From Nitrosomonas cryotolerans ATCC 49181 (GTDB lineage: Bacteria > Pseudomonadota > Gammaproteobacteria > Burkholderiales > Nitrosomonadaceae): a DNA stretch of 64,000 nt. Position numbers and translations under genes: made by a program. The stretch is taken from positions 1,940,116-2,004,115 of the forward strand of contig NZ_FSRO01000001.1 of the NCBI RefSeq assembly GCF_900143275.1, given 5' to 3'. The notes under the pieces were generated by a model that was given only the letters and a program-made list of their open reading frames with translations, ran no database searches and had not been told where the DNA came from. Shown piece after piece: positions 44,539-54,882 of this stretch (position 1 is the first letter of the stretch; each line of letters opens with the position of its first letter).

Positions 44539-46098
44539 TTAATGCCGGAAATGTCGAATACCTGAAAATACCATCGTAACATTCTGTTCATCTGCAGCCG
44601 CAATGACTTCCGCATCACGAACACTGCCACCGGGCTGAATAACCGCTTTGGCACCTGCCTGTACCACTACATCCAGTCCATCTCGGAAAGGAAAAAAAGC
44701 ATCTGATGCGACTACCGAATTTGTTAGCGTGAACCCGGCTTGTTGGGCTTTAATTGAAGCGATGCGTGCACTGTCTACTCGGCTCATTTGACCCGCGCCG
44801 ATACCCAGCGTCTGCCCGTTGGCGCTGAAAACGATAGCGTTAGATTTAATGAATTTAGCAACACGCCATGCAAATAACAAATCTTCCAATTGTTGAGAAG
44901 TGGGTTGTTTTTTTGTGACTACTTTCAGTTCATTGAGGGTAATATTGTGATTGTCGGGTGTTTGCACCAATAATCCACCGCCGACCCGTTTTAAATCAAA
45001 TTGATTTTGTCCACTTTGCACTGGCAAGCTGAGAATGCGTATATTCGGCTTTTGAGCGAGCACCTGAATAGCCTCGTTCGTTATTTCAGGGGCAATGATT
45101 ACTTCGACGAATTGCTTAATAATCGCTTCAGCTGTTACTTTATCCAAGGTTCGATTAAAAGCAATAATGCCACCAAAAGCGGAGGTTTGATCCGTGGCGA
45201 ATGCATGCTGATATGCAGTCAATAAGGTATCTGCTATGGCCACACCACATGGATTTGCGTGCTTGACAATAACGCAGGCCGGTTCATTAAAAGTCTTGAC
45301 ACATTCCCATGCTGCATCTGTATCTGCAATATTATTATATGAGAGTGCTTTTCCCTGTATCTGTGTGTAATCGGCAAGACCGCCAGGAACAGGTGTTTGA
45401 TCACGATAAAAAGCAGCTTCCTGATGTGGATTCTCACCGTAGCGCAAATGCTGTGCCATGTGGAAGTTAAGATTGAGATATTCGGGAAACACGTTTGCTT
45501 GCTTATGAACATCAATGGCGGTAAGGTAATTACTGATGATGCTGTCGTAGGCTGCGGTGTGAGAGAATGCTTTTTGTGCCAGCTGGAAACGATACGCGGA
45601 TGAAACCATCCCATTATTTGATTCTATCTCTGTCAATAATGAAGCGTAATCCTCTGGATCAGTCAGTACTGTGACGTGTTGATAGTTCTTCGCTGCAGCC
45701 CGTATTAATGTTGGACCACCAATATCGATATTTTCGATTGCCTCTTCGAGACTGCAATTCGGTTTTGCAATAGTTTGGCTGAATGGATAAAGATTGACAA
45801 TGACTAATTCAATTCCTGAAATGGCGGCTTTCTCTAACGCCTGTTTATGTTCAGGTAAATCAGGGCGTGCCAGAATACCTGCATGAATGATCGGGTGTAG
45901 CGTCTTGACACGTCCGTCCAGCATTTCCGGGAAACCGGTATAATCACTGACTTCAATGACGGCTATACCCGCATCTTGTAATAGTTTGGCAGTACCCCCG
46001 GTGGAAAGAATAATGATTCCAAGCTGACTGAGTTTTTGTGCTAGATCAACGATGCCTGTTTTATCGGAAACACTTATAAGTGCTTGTTTTATAGTCAT
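44539..46098 (-). CDS. purH: Bifunctional AICAR transformylase/IMP cyclohydrolase
   Basis: Final two steps to IMP. 519 residues. The N-terminal IMP cyclohydrolase (MGS-like) domain begins [20 protein letters not shown] and has the [10 protein letters not shown] motif. The C-terminal transformylase domain carries the KHANPCGVA motif (catalytic Lys-His) and ends [28 protein letters not shown]. It lies 9 bp after fis. Confidence 0.98.
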   Translation of the reverse strand: MTIKQALISVSDKTGIVDLAQKLSQLGIIILSTGGTAKLLQDAGIAVIEVSDYTGFPEMLDGRVKTLHPIIHAGILARPDLPEHKQALEKAAISGIELVIVNLYPFSQTIAKPNCSLEEAIENIDIGGPTLIRAAAKNYQHVTVLTDPEDYASLLTEIESNNGMVSSAYRFQLAQKAFSHTAAYDSIISNYLTAIDVHKQANVFPEYLNLNFHMAQHLRYGENPHQEAAFYRDQTPVPGGLADYTQIQGKALSYNNIADTDAAWECVKTFNEPACVIVKHANPCGVAIADTLLTAYQHAFATDQTSAFGGIIAFNRTLDKVTAEAIIKQFVEVIIAPEITNEAIQVLAQKPNIRILSLPVQSGQNQFDLKRVGGGLLVQTPDNHNITLNELKVVTKKQPTSQQLEDLLFAWRVAKFIKSNAIVFSANGQTLGIGAGQMSRVDSARIASIKAQQAGFTLTNSVVASDAFFPFRDGLDVVVQAGAKAVIQPGGSVRDAEVIAAADEQNVTMVFSGIRHFRH

Positions 46099-46107
46099 TT
46101 TATAACC

Positions 46108-46350
46108 TTATTTAATTTGATACTGCTTTATCTTATTACGGAGGGTATTGCGATTGATGCCGAGTAACTCAGCAGCCTGGGTTTGATTTCCGCAGGTATG
46201 TTGCATGACCACTTCAATCATGGGTTTTTCTACGGACTGTATGACCATTCCATGAATAGAGCTGGGTTTTTCACCCTCCAGATCATTCAGATAATTATTT
46301 AAAGCCTTACGTACGCAGGATGCGATCTCATTTTCATTGATTGCATTCAT
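46108..46350 (-). CDS. fis: DNA-binding protein Fis
   Basis: Nucleoid-associated protein and transcription regulator. 80 residues, the short betaproteobacterial form. The C-terminal helix-turn-helix is QTQAAELLGINRNTLRNKIKQY. It starts inside the last codons of dusB (4-bp ATGA overlap), the ancient dusB-fis arrangement, so its translation is probably coupled. Confidence 0.96.
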   Translation of the reverse strand: MNAINENEIASCVRKALNNYLNDLEGEKPSSIHGMVIQSVEKPMIEVVMQHTCGNQTQAAELLGINRNTLRNKIKQYQIK

Positions 46351-47363
46351 ACCGTTGCCATTCCTTCACTTGTCATATAGCTCAGTCGTGATCCATGATC
46401 GGTTAACTCGGTAAAAAATACATCGGTAGCTAATATTTGTTGTTCACAAGTCTGTAATTGATTCATGGTATGACGAAATACGGCAGAGCCAATCAGCCCT
46501 TTGGTATACCAGGAAATATGTTTACGTGCGACACGAACACCTGAATATTCGCCATAGAAATGGTAAAGATCGTTTAAATGGTTAATAAGTACGTGATGAA
46601 TTTCAGTTATCTTTGGTGGAAGTAAATGTTTTCCAGTAGTAAGATAATGATTAATTTCACGGAAAATCCAAGGTCTGCCTTGTGCAGCGCGGCCTATCAT
46701 GATGGCATCGACTCCCGTATATTCAAATATTTGCTTGGCTTTTTCGGGTGTTGTGATATCGCCATTAGCGATTACAGGAATCTTGACCGCAGCTTTTACA
46801 GCTGCAATCGTGTCATATTCAGCTTGACCTCCGTATGCACAGGCGCGCGTACGCCCATGAATGGCAAGCGCTTGTATCCCTGTTTTTTCAGCAATTTTTG
46901 CTATAGAGAGCGCATTTTTATGTTGTGTATCCCAGCCGGTGCGAATTTTAAGCGTAACAGGAATATTGACTGCATTTACTACTGCCTCGAGTATTTTTTT
47001 TACTAATACTTCGTCGCGTAATAGCGCAGAGCCGGCCATAACATTACAGATTTTTTTTGCTGGACAGCCCATATTAATATCGATAATTTGCGCCCCTTGA
47101 TCCATGTTATAGCGGGCTGCGGCAGCCATCATTTCAGGGTCAGCCCCTGCAATCTGTACTGAGATTGGCGAAACCTCACCTACGTGATTGGCGCGTCGTC
47201 GGGTTTTTTCTGAACCCCATAGTAATGAATTACTCGATACCATTTCTGAAACAGCCATACCTGCACCCATCGTTTTACACAGCTGCCGAAAGGGACGATC
47301 GGTGACGCCCGCCATAGGCGCAACAATCAGGTTATTTTTGAGAATATGAGTGCCTATTTGCAT
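46347..47363 (-). CDS. dusB: tRNA-dihydrouridine synthase B
   Basis: FMN enzyme that reduces uridine to dihydrouridine in the tRNA D-loop. 338 residues. FMN barrel with APMAGVTDRPFRQLCKTMGAG at the start, the catalytic Cys in DINMGCPAKKICNVMAGSAL, KIRTGWD, and HGRTRACAYGGQAEY. First gene of the dusB-fis-purH-purD unit. Confidence 0.97.
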   Translation of the reverse strand: MQIGTHILKNNLIVAPMAGVTDRPFRQLCKTMGAGMAVSEMVSSNSLLWGSEKTRRRANHVGEVSPISVQIAGADPEMMAAAARYNMDQGAQIIDINMGCPAKKICNVMAGSALLRDEVLVKKILEAVVNAVNIPVTLKIRTGWDTQHKNALSIAKIAEKTGIQALAIHGRTRACAYGGQAEYDTIAAVKAAVKIPVIANGDITTPEKAKQIFEYTGVDAIMIGRAAQGRPWIFREINHYLTTGKHLLPPKITEIHHVLINHLNDLYHFYGEYSGVRVARKHISWYTKGLIGSAVFRHTMNQLQTCEQQILATDVFFTELTDHGSRLSYMTSEGMATV

Positions 47364-47558
47364 GATGCTGAAATATATAGTGTGATAAATAAAATAGAAA
47401 AAAACATGACAGGGAAACGATAAGATTTTAACCCTGTGATTCCCGTATAAAAAATGTTAATAATACAAAGAAATGAAACACATGTTTTAATGAGTTTTTT
47501 CTGGAATGACCAATTTATTTACTGTTTTGACAAAGAGATTTGTTTAAGATCCTGAAGA

Positions 47559-48755
47559 TTAGTTTCTGGCGCCAAATATCATACGACGCGCAACAAATTG
47601 TTTTAACGGGGGCAAACAGTCCAGTGCGCTGAGCCCTAAGCCACAGGTATTTCTTATCAAAGCATGATTATTGGAAAAAAGTTTTACCAGAGAGTCTGTA
47701 AAAATTCGTCCTGCGTTACTATCTATTTGACGTCGCTGACGATACTTGGAAAGCATTATAGGTGTGCCTATTTCATTCATGTCAGTTATTGATGTCAGAA
47801 TTTCACTACCCAGTCCCCATGCATCCCGTAATCCGAGATTTAAACCTTGCCCCGCAACAGGATGCAGCGTTTGCGCTGCATTTCCTATTAGTGCGATCCG
47901 TCGAGATGTAATGGGTGTGGCATATCGAAGCGAAAGTGGAAATCCTGATCGCTTGCCAGCTTGAGTGAATTCACCCAGTCGGTCACCAAAATGGCTGTGC
48001 AGCAATGTGAGGAATTTGGCATCATCCAGTGCAAGTACTTCTTTTGCTACCAATGGCGTGAGGGTCCATACTAAAGAGAATCCATCCTCTGAAGGCAGTA
48101 ACGCAATAGGGCCACTCGGCGTGAAACGCTCATAAGCGACGCCAGATTGTGATGTTTTTGCCTTGATATTTGCAACAATGGCCCATTGTTGATAATCATG
48201 GGTAGAGTAAGATATATCCTCGATTCGTTCGGCAAGGCGGCCACCGTCAGCGAAAACCAGTAGTTTTGTATTGACTTTCTTTTCTTCTTTGCCGTAGTGA
48301 AATTGCACCTGCCCTCGATCATCACTTATCTCGAAGTGCGTTACATTGATGCCTGCGAGATAATCTGCCTGATAGTCTTGCAACGTTTCATACATCGTAC
48401 GAAATAGATCATGATAGTTAACTACATATCCGAGTGCAGGGACAGCTGCGTCACGGGTGGTCAGTATTGTCCTACCGAAACATCCCCGGTTAGAGATATG
48501 AATGGTCGTAATTGGTGTCGTATCAGGCAGCTTTTCCCATACACCCAGGCGCTGTAGAATCAAGCGGCTGCCATGTGCCAGTGCGAGTGGACGTGGATCC
48601 GGAGCTTGCTTGGGCAAACCACGTGCCTCGAGTAATAACGTAGAGATCCCGCTATTTCGTAGAATAAGCGCTAATGCCATGCCTACTGGGCCACCACCGA
48701 TAATTGTAATGTCGTAATAGTCAGTAGTCATCGCGTTTGTTTGATAGGCCTTCAT
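47559..48755 (-). CDS. ubiH: FAD-dependent ubiquinone hydroxylase (UbiH/UbiF family)
   Basis: Aromatic hydroxylase of ubiquinone synthesis, 398 residues, or 390 from ATG 48731. FAD motif GGGPVGMALALILRNSGIS, then PRPLALAHGSRLILQRLGVW and the second FAD motif RIALIGNAAQTLHPVAGQGLN. UbiH is favoured, but UbiF or a broad-specificity UbiM-like role cannot be excluded from sequence alone. Stands 195 bp downstream of dusB on the same strand, or rather dusB lies downstream of it in transcription. Confidence 0.85.
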   Translation of the reverse strand: MKAYQTNAMTTDYYDITIIGGGPVGMALALILRNSGISTLLLEARGLPKQAPDPRPLALAHGSRLILQRLGVWEKLPDTTPITTIHISNRGCFGRTILTTRDAAVPALGYVVNYHDLFRTMYETLQDYQADYLAGINVTHFEISDDRGQVQFHYGKEEKKVNTKLLVFADGGRLAERIEDISYSTHDYQQWAIVANIKAKTSQSGVAYERFTPSGPIALLPSEDGFSLVWTLTPLVAKEVLALDDAKFLTLLHSHFGDRLGEFTQAGKRSGFPLSLRYATPITSRRIALIGNAAQTLHPVAGQGLNLGLRDAWGLGSEILTSITDMNEIGTPIMLSKYRQRRQIDSNAGRIFTDSLVKLFSNNHALIRNTCGLGLSALDCLPPLKQFVARRMIFGARN

Positions 48756-49183
48756 AGATTAATCTCTGGAAATTCTCAGAAAAAATAACCGAAATTATTT
48801 GCTAAAATAAATTGCTATATAAAGCCCTGCTGAAGCTAATAAGCTTATAAGGTCTAAGGACAAAAGCAGGATTATGCCTATTATTGTGGGCTGTTTTTTG
48901 TTAATCTAATCAGTCTATCTTAAGCCCACCGTACGCCTCTTGTATTGGAAGAATTTTATTCTTAATATCGCTTTTCACTTACGAGGATAGCACAGGTCGT
49001 AGGGAGAGGGAATGAGATGATCATCGTACGTTAATAGTTCCTAATGGCGCGATGGCATAATACACGCATGAAATATTAATATTGGTATCATTTTTAATAA
49101 ATGTTGGCGTGGTTTATTTGAACTTGGTCGGCTAGACCTATCTAATATTCGTTTGGAATATTATTTTAGGAAGGAGCACTTAA
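48756..49183. other. 428-bp divergent gap (ubiH / ankyrin gene)
   Basis: Non-coding. AGCCC (48823-48827) can pair with GGGCT (48888-48892), with an inner TGCT/AGCA pairing, and a T6 run follows at 48894. This could be a small RNA with a terminator or chance pairing. GTGGGCT at 48886 also has a downstream partner AGCCCAC near 48925. Nothing more definite was seen. Confidence 0.35.
49143..49163. promoter_or_regulatory. Inverted repeat before the ankyrin gene
   Basis: TAATATTC (49143-49150), 5-nt loop, GAATATTA (49156-49163): a perfect 8-bp dyad ending 20 bp before the ATG and just upstream of the strong AGGAAGGAG ribosome site. It could be an operator or an mRNA hairpin. Confidence 0.45.
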
Positions 49184-49936
49184 ATGATAAGGGTACAGAA
49201 ATATACATTTGTTTTAAGTTTGTTATTGGTGTTGGCTTATTTCTCAACAAATGGATGGGCCGATATAAAAAATAATGATCTTGCAATTGCAGCGGGGAAA
49301 GGAAATCTTAGACTAGTCAAGGCATTGCTTGATACTCAAGAGATCGAAGATGCTGAACGAAATGCTGCATTAATCGCAGCGATTAAAAAGGGTAGCAAAT
49401 CGATCGTACAAATTCTGTTGCACACTGGAGCCGACGCCAATGCTCGATCAAAAAACGACTATACTGCTTTGATGCTGGCTTCGCAAGATGGGCGACATCA
49501 AATGGTCGAAGCTTTGCTTGCCGCTGGTGCTGAAGTAAATGCAACAGCAGAGAATAATACAACCGCATTAATGCTGGCTTCTGAAAAAAACCGACAGCAG
49601 GCTGTATCGATACTACTTGCCATGAAAGCAGATATCAATGTAACCAGAGAAGACGGTATGACCGCATTGATGCTGGCGTCACAGGAAGGTCATCAACAGA
49701 TAATACAAGCATTGTTGAATGCAGGCGCGGACTCTAATGCTGTGTTAGAGAATGGCGCGACTGCATTGATGCTGGCTGCTCAACATGGCCATCAAGGCGC
49801 GATTTATTCATTATTAGCAGGCGGTGCAGCGGTGAATGCCCAAGCACAAAATGGGATGACCGCTTTAATGCTGGCAACCATGTACCAGCATAGAGAAGCG
49901 ATGCAGTTACTTAAAAAAGCGGGTGCCGACCAGTGA
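49184..49936 (+). CDS. Exported ankyrin-repeat protein
   Basis: 250 residues. A signal peptide (FVLSLLLVLAYFSTNGWADI) suggests a periplasmic location. The rest is about six ankyrin repeats with very regular TALMLAS...LLxAGAxxNA units (for example DYTALMLASQDGRHQMVEALL, GMTALMLASQEGHQQIIQALL). Ankyrin repeats bind partner proteins; the partner is unknown. Neighbouring Sel1-repeat lipoprotein gene lies 137 bp downstream in the same direction and might work with it. Confidence 0.88.
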   Translation: MIRVQKYTFVLSLLLVLAYFSTNGWADIKNNDLAIAAGKGNLRLVKALLDTQEIEDAERNAALIAAIKKGSKSIVQILLHTGADANARSKNDYTALMLASQDGRHQMVEALLAAGAEVNATAENNTTALMLASEKNRQQAVSILLAMKADINVTREDGMTALMLASQEGHQQIIQALLNAGADSNAVLENGATALMLAAQHGHQGAIYSLLAGGAAVNAQAQNGMTALMLATMYQHREAMQLLKKAGADQ

Positions 49937-50073
49937 ACATAGGATCCCCATCTTCATGTATAGCTATATTCAGTTTAAATATTTGATCGTTTGTAAATGA
50001 TATTTTCGGGCCTGATGTAATAATGACCATGCTGAATTAATTTAATTAAAAAAAGAAATAGAGGAAAAACGAA

Positions 50074-50748
50074 ATGAATGTTCTTGTTGTCTCATTGCTT
50101 GCTGTACCACTATTAATACTGACTGGTTGTGGAGAGGAAGCACTCAATGATAAATCTAAAACGGAGGCACCTATGATGCTGATGGATGAGTTTACATCTA
50201 TTGATGAGCTGCCATCCGTACTGGAAGAGGGGTTGACGCCGGAAGAAAAAGCAGAATTGAGAGAAAAGATATTACCTTCTGGATCGGCAGATGAATTGGC
50301 TGCTGAAGAAAAATTCAAACAATTACTGGAAGAAGCAAGAACGGGAGATGCCAAAGCACAGAACGGCTTGGGTGTCATGTATTATACAGGCGAAGCAATT
50401 TCCAAGAATGGGGCAGGCCAAATATTGGAAAATGACCCGGAACTGGCTGCAGGCTGGTTTTTCAGAGCAGCGGAGCAAGGATATGCCGATGCGCAATTTA
50501 ATTTGGGCCTGATGTATGCAAATGGTGAAGGTGTTTCTCAAGACACGGCTAAAGCTGTGGAGTTATTTCAGAACGCAGCAGATCAAGGACATGTTGATGC
50601 CCAAAATAATCTGGGTGCGCTGTATTATACGGGAGAAGGCGTTGCCCGAGATGTAGATGAGGCTATTCACTGGTTTGAGAAAGCGGCTGCACAGGGAAAT
50701 CTTGATGCGCAAGCTAATCTGGACGCAATTAGATCGATGAATAATTAA
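50074..50748 (+). CDS. Sel1-repeat lipoprotein
   Basis: 224 residues. Signal peptide with lipobox LILTGCGEE, then an acidic stretch, then three to four Sel1-like (TPR-type) repeats from about residue 87: AKAQNGLGVMYYTGEAIS, ADAQFNLGLMYANGEGVSQD, VDAQNNLGALYYTGEGVARD and a last partial unit. Such proteins are scaffolds; no specific function can be read. Preceded by GAGGAAAAACG. Confidence 0.87.
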   Translation: MNVLVVSLLAVPLLILTGCGEEALNDKSKTEAPMMLMDEFTSIDELPSVLEEGLTPEEKAELREKILPSGSADELAAEEKFKQLLEEARTGDAKAQNGLGVMYYTGEAISKNGAGQILENDPELAAGWFFRAAEQGYADAQFNLGLMYANGEGVSQDTAKAVELFQNAADQGHVDAQNNLGALYYTGEGVARDVDEAIHWFEKAAAQGNLDAQANLDAIRSMNN

Positions 50749-50890
50749 ACAGGCCTTGGTTTTTGATCAGCGTAATTCTCCATCAGTAGTGGTGTACTGC
50801 GTAATGTTTTGAGGATAGATTGTAATCACCCTGGGGCTGATATCTCGATGCGTGGCTCAGGAGAGGGTACGATATGAGACAAATTAAAAT

Positions 50891-52258
50891 ATGGCAATCA
50901 TTCATGCAACTAATCCTGCAACTGGCGAAAAAATAAAATGCTATGATTTATTTTCTCATGATGCGGTAGAGGCTGTTCTTGATAATTCGGCACGATCAAG
51001 ATCGGAGTGGGCGAGTCTATCACTCGATGGGCGTACCGTATTATTACGGTCTCTGGCCAATGTATTACGCACTCAGAAGAAAAACCTTGCTGAATTAATT
51101 ACATCTGAAATGGGAAAGCTGATTGGCGAGGCTCAATCTGAAATTGACAAATGTGCCTGGGTATGCGACTACTACGCGGATAAAGGCCAGCAATTTCTTG
51201 CGGATACACCAATCGAATCTGATGCCAGTTATAGCTATATTGCTTATCAGCCATTAGGCACAATACTGGCTATCATGCCTTGGAACTTTCCTTTCTGGCA
51301 GGTGTTTCGTTGTGCAGTACCTGCACTCATGGCGGGTAATAATATTCTATTGAAACATGCGTCTAATGTACCGGGTTGCGCGCTGGCGCTGGAACAATTA
51401 TTTCAGACGGCCGGTTTTCCATCTCATATTTTTTCAAGCTTGCTCATTTCCTCTAATCAAGTTGAAGCGATTATTGCGGATAAACGTATTCATGCGGTCA
51501 GCTTAACCGGTTCCGAGAAGGCTGGCCGGAGCGTGGCCGCTACTGCGGGGCAATATCTAAAGAAAACGGTACTCGAACTGGGTGGATCTGATGCATTTGT
51601 CGCGCTTGAAGATGCAGATATGGATGAAACCGTGATGGCAGCGATTCAGTCCCGCTTTCTTAACAGCGGTCAGAGTTGTATTGCTGCAAAACGGTTTATT
51701 GTGCTTAATTCAGTTGCAGATGAATTTATCGAAAGACTGCATATGGCCATCGAAAAACGGCAGGTGGGAGATCCATTGAATCCCGAGACAACACTTGCGC
51801 CTATGGCGCGTGAAGACTTGCGCGATATACTGCATCAACAGGTAAGCGGCAGTATTGATCAGGGTGCAGTGAAAGTAACGGGTGGCAAGATTCCATGCAG
51901 ACCGGGTTGGTTTTATGCCGCTACGCTGCTTGATCATGTTAAGCCTGGGATGCCTGCTTATGATGAAGAAGTATTTGGCCCTGTCGCAGTTGTGATACGT
52001 GCAACAGATGAGCAGGCCGCATTGCGTATTGCCAATGATACAAGATTCGGCCTTGGCGGTAGTGTCTGGACCAAAGACGCGCAAAAAGGAGAGAACTTTG
52101 CACGTGCGATGGATTGTGGATGCGTTTACGTTAATGGTATGGTTAAAAGCGATCCACGTCTTCCTTTTGGTGGTATTAAACATTCAGGTTACGGCAGGGA
52201 ACTGTCATTACTGGGTATTCGCGAATTTATGAATGCAAAAACAATTTGGATAAAGTAG
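50891..52258 (+). CDS. NAD(P)-dependent aldehyde dehydrogenase, succinate-semialdehyde type
   Basis: 455-residue aldehyde dehydrogenase. The PWNFPFWQ motif is at about 137, [16 protein letters not shown] in the cofactor site, general base Glu in [10 protein letters not shown] and nucleophile Cys in [12 protein letters not shown]. The short N-terminus (starting [13 protein letters not shown] [13 protein letters not shown]) and overall pattern match the Sad/GabD1 subfamily of succinate-semialdehyde dehydrogenases. Substrate remains an inference. No partner aminotransferase is nearby. Confidence 0.87.
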   Translation: MAIIHATNPATGEKIKCYDLFSHDAVEAVLDNSARSRSEWASLSLDGRTVLLRSLANVLRTQKKNLAELITSEMGKLIGEAQSEIDKCAWVCDYYADKGQQFLADTPIESDASYSYIAYQPLGTILAIMPWNFPFWQVFRCAVPALMAGNNILLKHASNVPGCALALEQLFQTAGFPSHIFSSLLISSNQVEAIIADKRIHAVSLTGSEKAGRSVAATAGQYLKKTVLELGGSDAFVALEDADMDETVMAAIQSRFLNSGQSCIAAKRFIVLNSVADEFIERLHMAIEKRQVGDPLNPETTLAPMAREDLRDILHQQVSGSIDQGAVKVTGGKIPCRPGWFYAATLLDHVKPGMPAYDEEVFGPVAVVIRATDEQAALRIANDTRFGLGGSVWTKDAQKGENFARAMDCGCVYVNGMVKSDPRLPFGGIKHSGYGRELSLLGIREFMNAKTIWIK

Positions 52259-52406
52259 CCATCCTGTAGCCAAATACACCGTAATGTTATAATTTTTTCT
52301 GTAGTTTTAGTAGATCCGGAGTGGGCTGTCAGCTCTACTCTGAGAAATGTGCTTCTTTTCTCCCGATTCAGGCTGATTTTGATGTCATCAAAAATGCCTT
52401 GTCAAT

Positions 52407-53123
52407 TTACGGTTGTACTTGCACAATTGAATTGTCGCGAGCTATGCCACTAATAACACGTCCAGACTCATTGCGGACCTGAACAATTTTTCCTTCAGCA
52501 GCATCGGCAAGTGCCTGGCCTTCAGAACTGATATTAAATCCGTGGCCCTGAATGTGTAACTTTACTTTTTGTCCGCGTAATATGACATAAGGTGCGCGCA
52601 GCATATGTTGGCGTAATGGTTGACCAGAGGTGAGGTTAGTTCGGGGTATTTGACCGATAGCCTGCATTACGTCCGTTAAAACGCCTTCGGGCATCTGAAC
52701 TAGATTGACTTTCTGTAGCACGATATCATGTAGTGAGATGGGGCGGCCCTGAGTAATGGGTTGTGCTGCATGAAGAACATCCGCCATGATTTTAATATCA
52801 GCCTGCACATAGATTGTCCAGGGCGTTTGACTATTACAACGGACTCCGATTGAAGTTTTTCCCCATAATCTCCCTCCTGTTGGAATGAAGGGCTCCATCT
52901 CCGGACACTGAGGTAATGTAATGCGTGAATCAATCTTACTCAAATGCACGATGATCTGTCCGGACAGATCAGTCGCTTTATTATAAATAAAATTTTCCAC
53001 TGCTTTCAAAATCAAGGGTGTTTCCTGGAATTGCAAGGAGCGCTTATGTTCTGCCGCAGATAATGGGATAGCAGAACCTGCCAATTGAAGCAGACTGAAA
53101 CTGATTATCAAGATACGTTTCAT
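52407..53123 (-). CDS. flgA: Flagellar P-ring assembly chaperone FlgA
   Basis: Periplasmic chaperone for FlgI P-ring assembly. 238 residues with signal peptide (ILIISFSLLQLAGSAIPLSAA). The C-terminal SAF domain is visible from VLHAAQPITQGRPISLHDIV to ILRGQKVKLHIQGHGFNISSEGQAL. It is divergent from flgB. The gene that often follows it, flgM, is not present downstream within this window. Confidence 0.93.
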   Translation of the reverse strand: MKRILIISFSLLQLAGSAIPLSAAEHKRSLQFQETPLILKAVENFIYNKATDLSGQIIVHLSKIDSRITLPQCPEMEPFIPTGGRLWGKTSIGVRCNSQTPWTIYVQADIKIMADVLHAAQPITQGRPISLHDIVLQKVNLVQMPEGVLTDVMQAIGQIPRTNLTSGQPLRQHMLRAPYVILRGQKVKLHIQGHGFNISSEGQALADAAEGKIVQVRNESGRVISGIARDNSIVQVQP

Positions 53124-53179
53124 AAATGGCGATTTATCTAATTAATGGTTTGGATTTACGGCTGTTGGTCTGGTTGCTG

Positions 53180-53211
53180 ACCAATAATTGCCGTATACGA
53201 CGATTATTGGT
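53180..53211. promoter_or_regulatory. 32-bp near-perfect palindrome between flgA and flgB
   Basis: ACCAATAAT (53180-53188) and ATTATTGGT (53203-53211) are perfect arms, and CGTATACG (53192-53199) is a palindrome with the same centre at 53195.5. Only 2 of 16 base pairs fail. The site lies between two divergent flagellar genes, so an operator controlling both is plausible. It does not look like a FlhDC box. Confidence 0.6.
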
Positions 53212-53378
53212 ATCGCACCATGACATGGTATTCACAAAAGAAAGTACGCATAGTTGAAGATAGCGGCTATTTTAAGGCTTATTCGTCAGATCATTTGTTA
53301 TGTATAAAGAATAATATGCGGCGTATTAGATGCTTAACGATAAGTAGAGTCATTCATTTATCATTTAAGGATACGCGT

Positions 53379-53780
53379 ATGATCAATAAGCTTAATAACA
53401 CACTGAGTTTTCATCACCAGACATTAAATCTTAGAACAACCCGGCAAGAATTATTATCCAGCAATATTGCTAACGCAGATACGCCAAACTTTAAAGCACA
53501 AGATATTGATTTCTCCAGGACGTTACGAGAAACGTTGTCATCAAAGAATATGAAGCCAGGCCTGGCGACAACCTCTCCAGCACATATTCATTCAGACTCC
53601 GGAAATATATCCGCTGCCCAGATACTATACCGGGTTCCCCAGCAGCCCAGTGCAGATGGAAATACGGTTGATATGGATACAGAGCGTACTAGATTTGCCG
53701 ATAATTCAATTAAGTATGATGCCAGTCTGACATTTATAAGTGGTCAAATCAAATCTTTATTATCCGCTATCAAGGAGTAA
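53379..53780 (+). CDS. flgB: Flagellar proximal rod protein FlgB
   Basis: Proximal rod subunit. 133 residues from ATG 53379 ([19 protein letters not shown]), preceded by TAAGGA; the frame is open further upstream but that part has no flagellar similarity. The rod-family N-terminal motif is [22 protein letters not shown]. First gene of the flgB-flgL operon, 5 bp before flgC. Confidence 0.94.
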   Translation: MINKLNNTLSFHHQTLNLRTTRQELLSSNIANADTPNFKAQDIDFSRTLRETLSSKNMKPGLATTSPAHIHSDSGNISAAQILYRVPQQPSADGNTVDMDTERTRFADNSIKYDASLTFISGQIKSLLSAIKE

Positions 53781-53785
53781 TCCGT

Positions 53786-54190
53786 ATGTCGTTATTCAAG
53801 GTATTTGATATTGCTAGTTCAGCAATGGCTGCACAGTCTCAGCGACTGAATGTGGTGGCCAGCAATCTATCCAATGCTGACAGTGTAACCAGCTCTACGG
53901 GTGAGCCTTATCGCGGCCGCCAGGTCGTTTTCAGTACACTCAAAACAGCCACCAATGGCGCTAGCGGTGTCAAGGTGGCCGGCGTTATTCACGATCCATC
54001 GCCGATGAAACAGGTTTATGAGCCCAATCATCCGTTAGCTAATAAAGAAGGTTATGTAACGATGCCGAATGTCAATGTTGTGGATGAGATGGTTAATATG
54101 ATGTCTGCATCACGCTCATATCAGAATAGTGTAGATATGATGAATACAACTAAGGCTCTGTTGCAGAAGACACTGACAATTGGCCAATAA
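53786..54190 (+). CDS. flgC: Flagellar proximal rod protein FlgC
   Basis: Rod subunit, 134 residues. N-terminal motif [20 protein letters not shown], then [11 protein letters not shown], and C-terminal heptad region [30 protein letters not shown], which is characteristic of FlgC. Eleven bp before flgD. Confidence 0.96.
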   Translation: MSLFKVFDIASSAMAAQSQRLNVVASNLSNADSVTSSTGEPYRGRQVVFSTLKTATNGASGVKVAGVIHDPSPMKQVYEPNHPLANKEGYVTMPNVNVVDEMVNMMSASRSYQNSVDMMNTTKALLQKTLTIGQ

Positions 54191-54201
54191 AAGGATAAAC
54201 A

Positions 54202-54870
54202 ATGAATTCAATCCAGGATTCTAGTGTCTCGCCGTTACTTGCTTCGGGTAATTCTGCGGCTACTTCGGTTAAACAAGATACCGATAATCCGCAAGACCGA
54301 TTTCTGAAATTATTGGTCACACAAATGCAGAATCAGGATCCACTTAATCCGCTTGATAATGCCGAAGTCACTAGTCAATTAGCGCAAATCAGCACAGTGA
54401 CTGGTATTGATAAGCTCAATGCCACACTTCAATTATTGGTCTCTGATTTTGAAGAAAACCGTTCTATGGAGGCTGCTGCGATGATTGGACGTAGCGTTCT
54501 GGTTCCTGGAACCTCGATGACATATGAAAATAATACAGCTGTAGCGGGTGTGGACTTACCTCAAGCGGTGGATCAACTGACCGTCACGATTATGGACGGT
54601 GCCGGCGTTGCCGTACGCAATCTAGACATTGGGCCTCAATCAAAAGGCGTGAGTACTTTTGTCTGGGATGGAATCACGAGTAGCGGTGCTGCTGCGGCCA
54701 ATGGCAATTACAGTTTTTCAGTAAGTGCCAGGCAAGGTGATCGGGATATCGCTGCAGATACACTTGCGGTTGGTTCGGTGAATAGTGTATCGCCCGGTAT
54801 GCACGGTGCAGTATTGGATGTTGGCGAATTGGGACTTGTTGAATTGGCAAATATTAAGCAAATATTTTAA
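54202..54870 (+). CDS. flgD: Flagellar hook capping protein FlgD
   Basis: Scaffold for hook assembly, 222 residues. N-terminal signature DRFLKLLVTQMQNQDPLNPLDNAEVTSQLAQISTVTGIDKL; Tudor/FnIII-type C-terminal domain with FVWDGITSSGAAAANGNYSF. Located before the hook gene, as usual. Confidence 0.95.
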   Translation: MNSIQDSSVSPLLASGNSAATSVKQDTDNPQDRFLKLLVTQMQNQDPLNPLDNAEVTSQLAQISTVTGIDKLNATLQLLVSDFEENRSMEAAAMIGRSVLVPGTSMTYENNTAVAGVDLPQAVDQLTVTIMDGAGVAVRNLDIGPQSKGVSTFVWDGITSSGAAAANGNYSFSVSARQGDRDIAADTLAVGSVNSVSPGMHGAVLDVGELGLVELANIKQIF

Positions 54871-54882
54871 TAAGGGGAAATC

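Noticed and set aside
44520..44654. Longer N-terminus for PurD overlapping purH
   Set aside because: PurD homology begins at MKLLVIGSGG (44519); upstream codons are the shadow of the purH end.
52259..52406. flgM or flgN downstream of flgA
   Set aside because: No open frame of suitable size or sequence in the 148-bp gap.
53220..53378. Longer N-terminus for FlgB
   Set aside because: The first 53 codons have no rod-protein character and there is a good ribosome site before ATG 53379.
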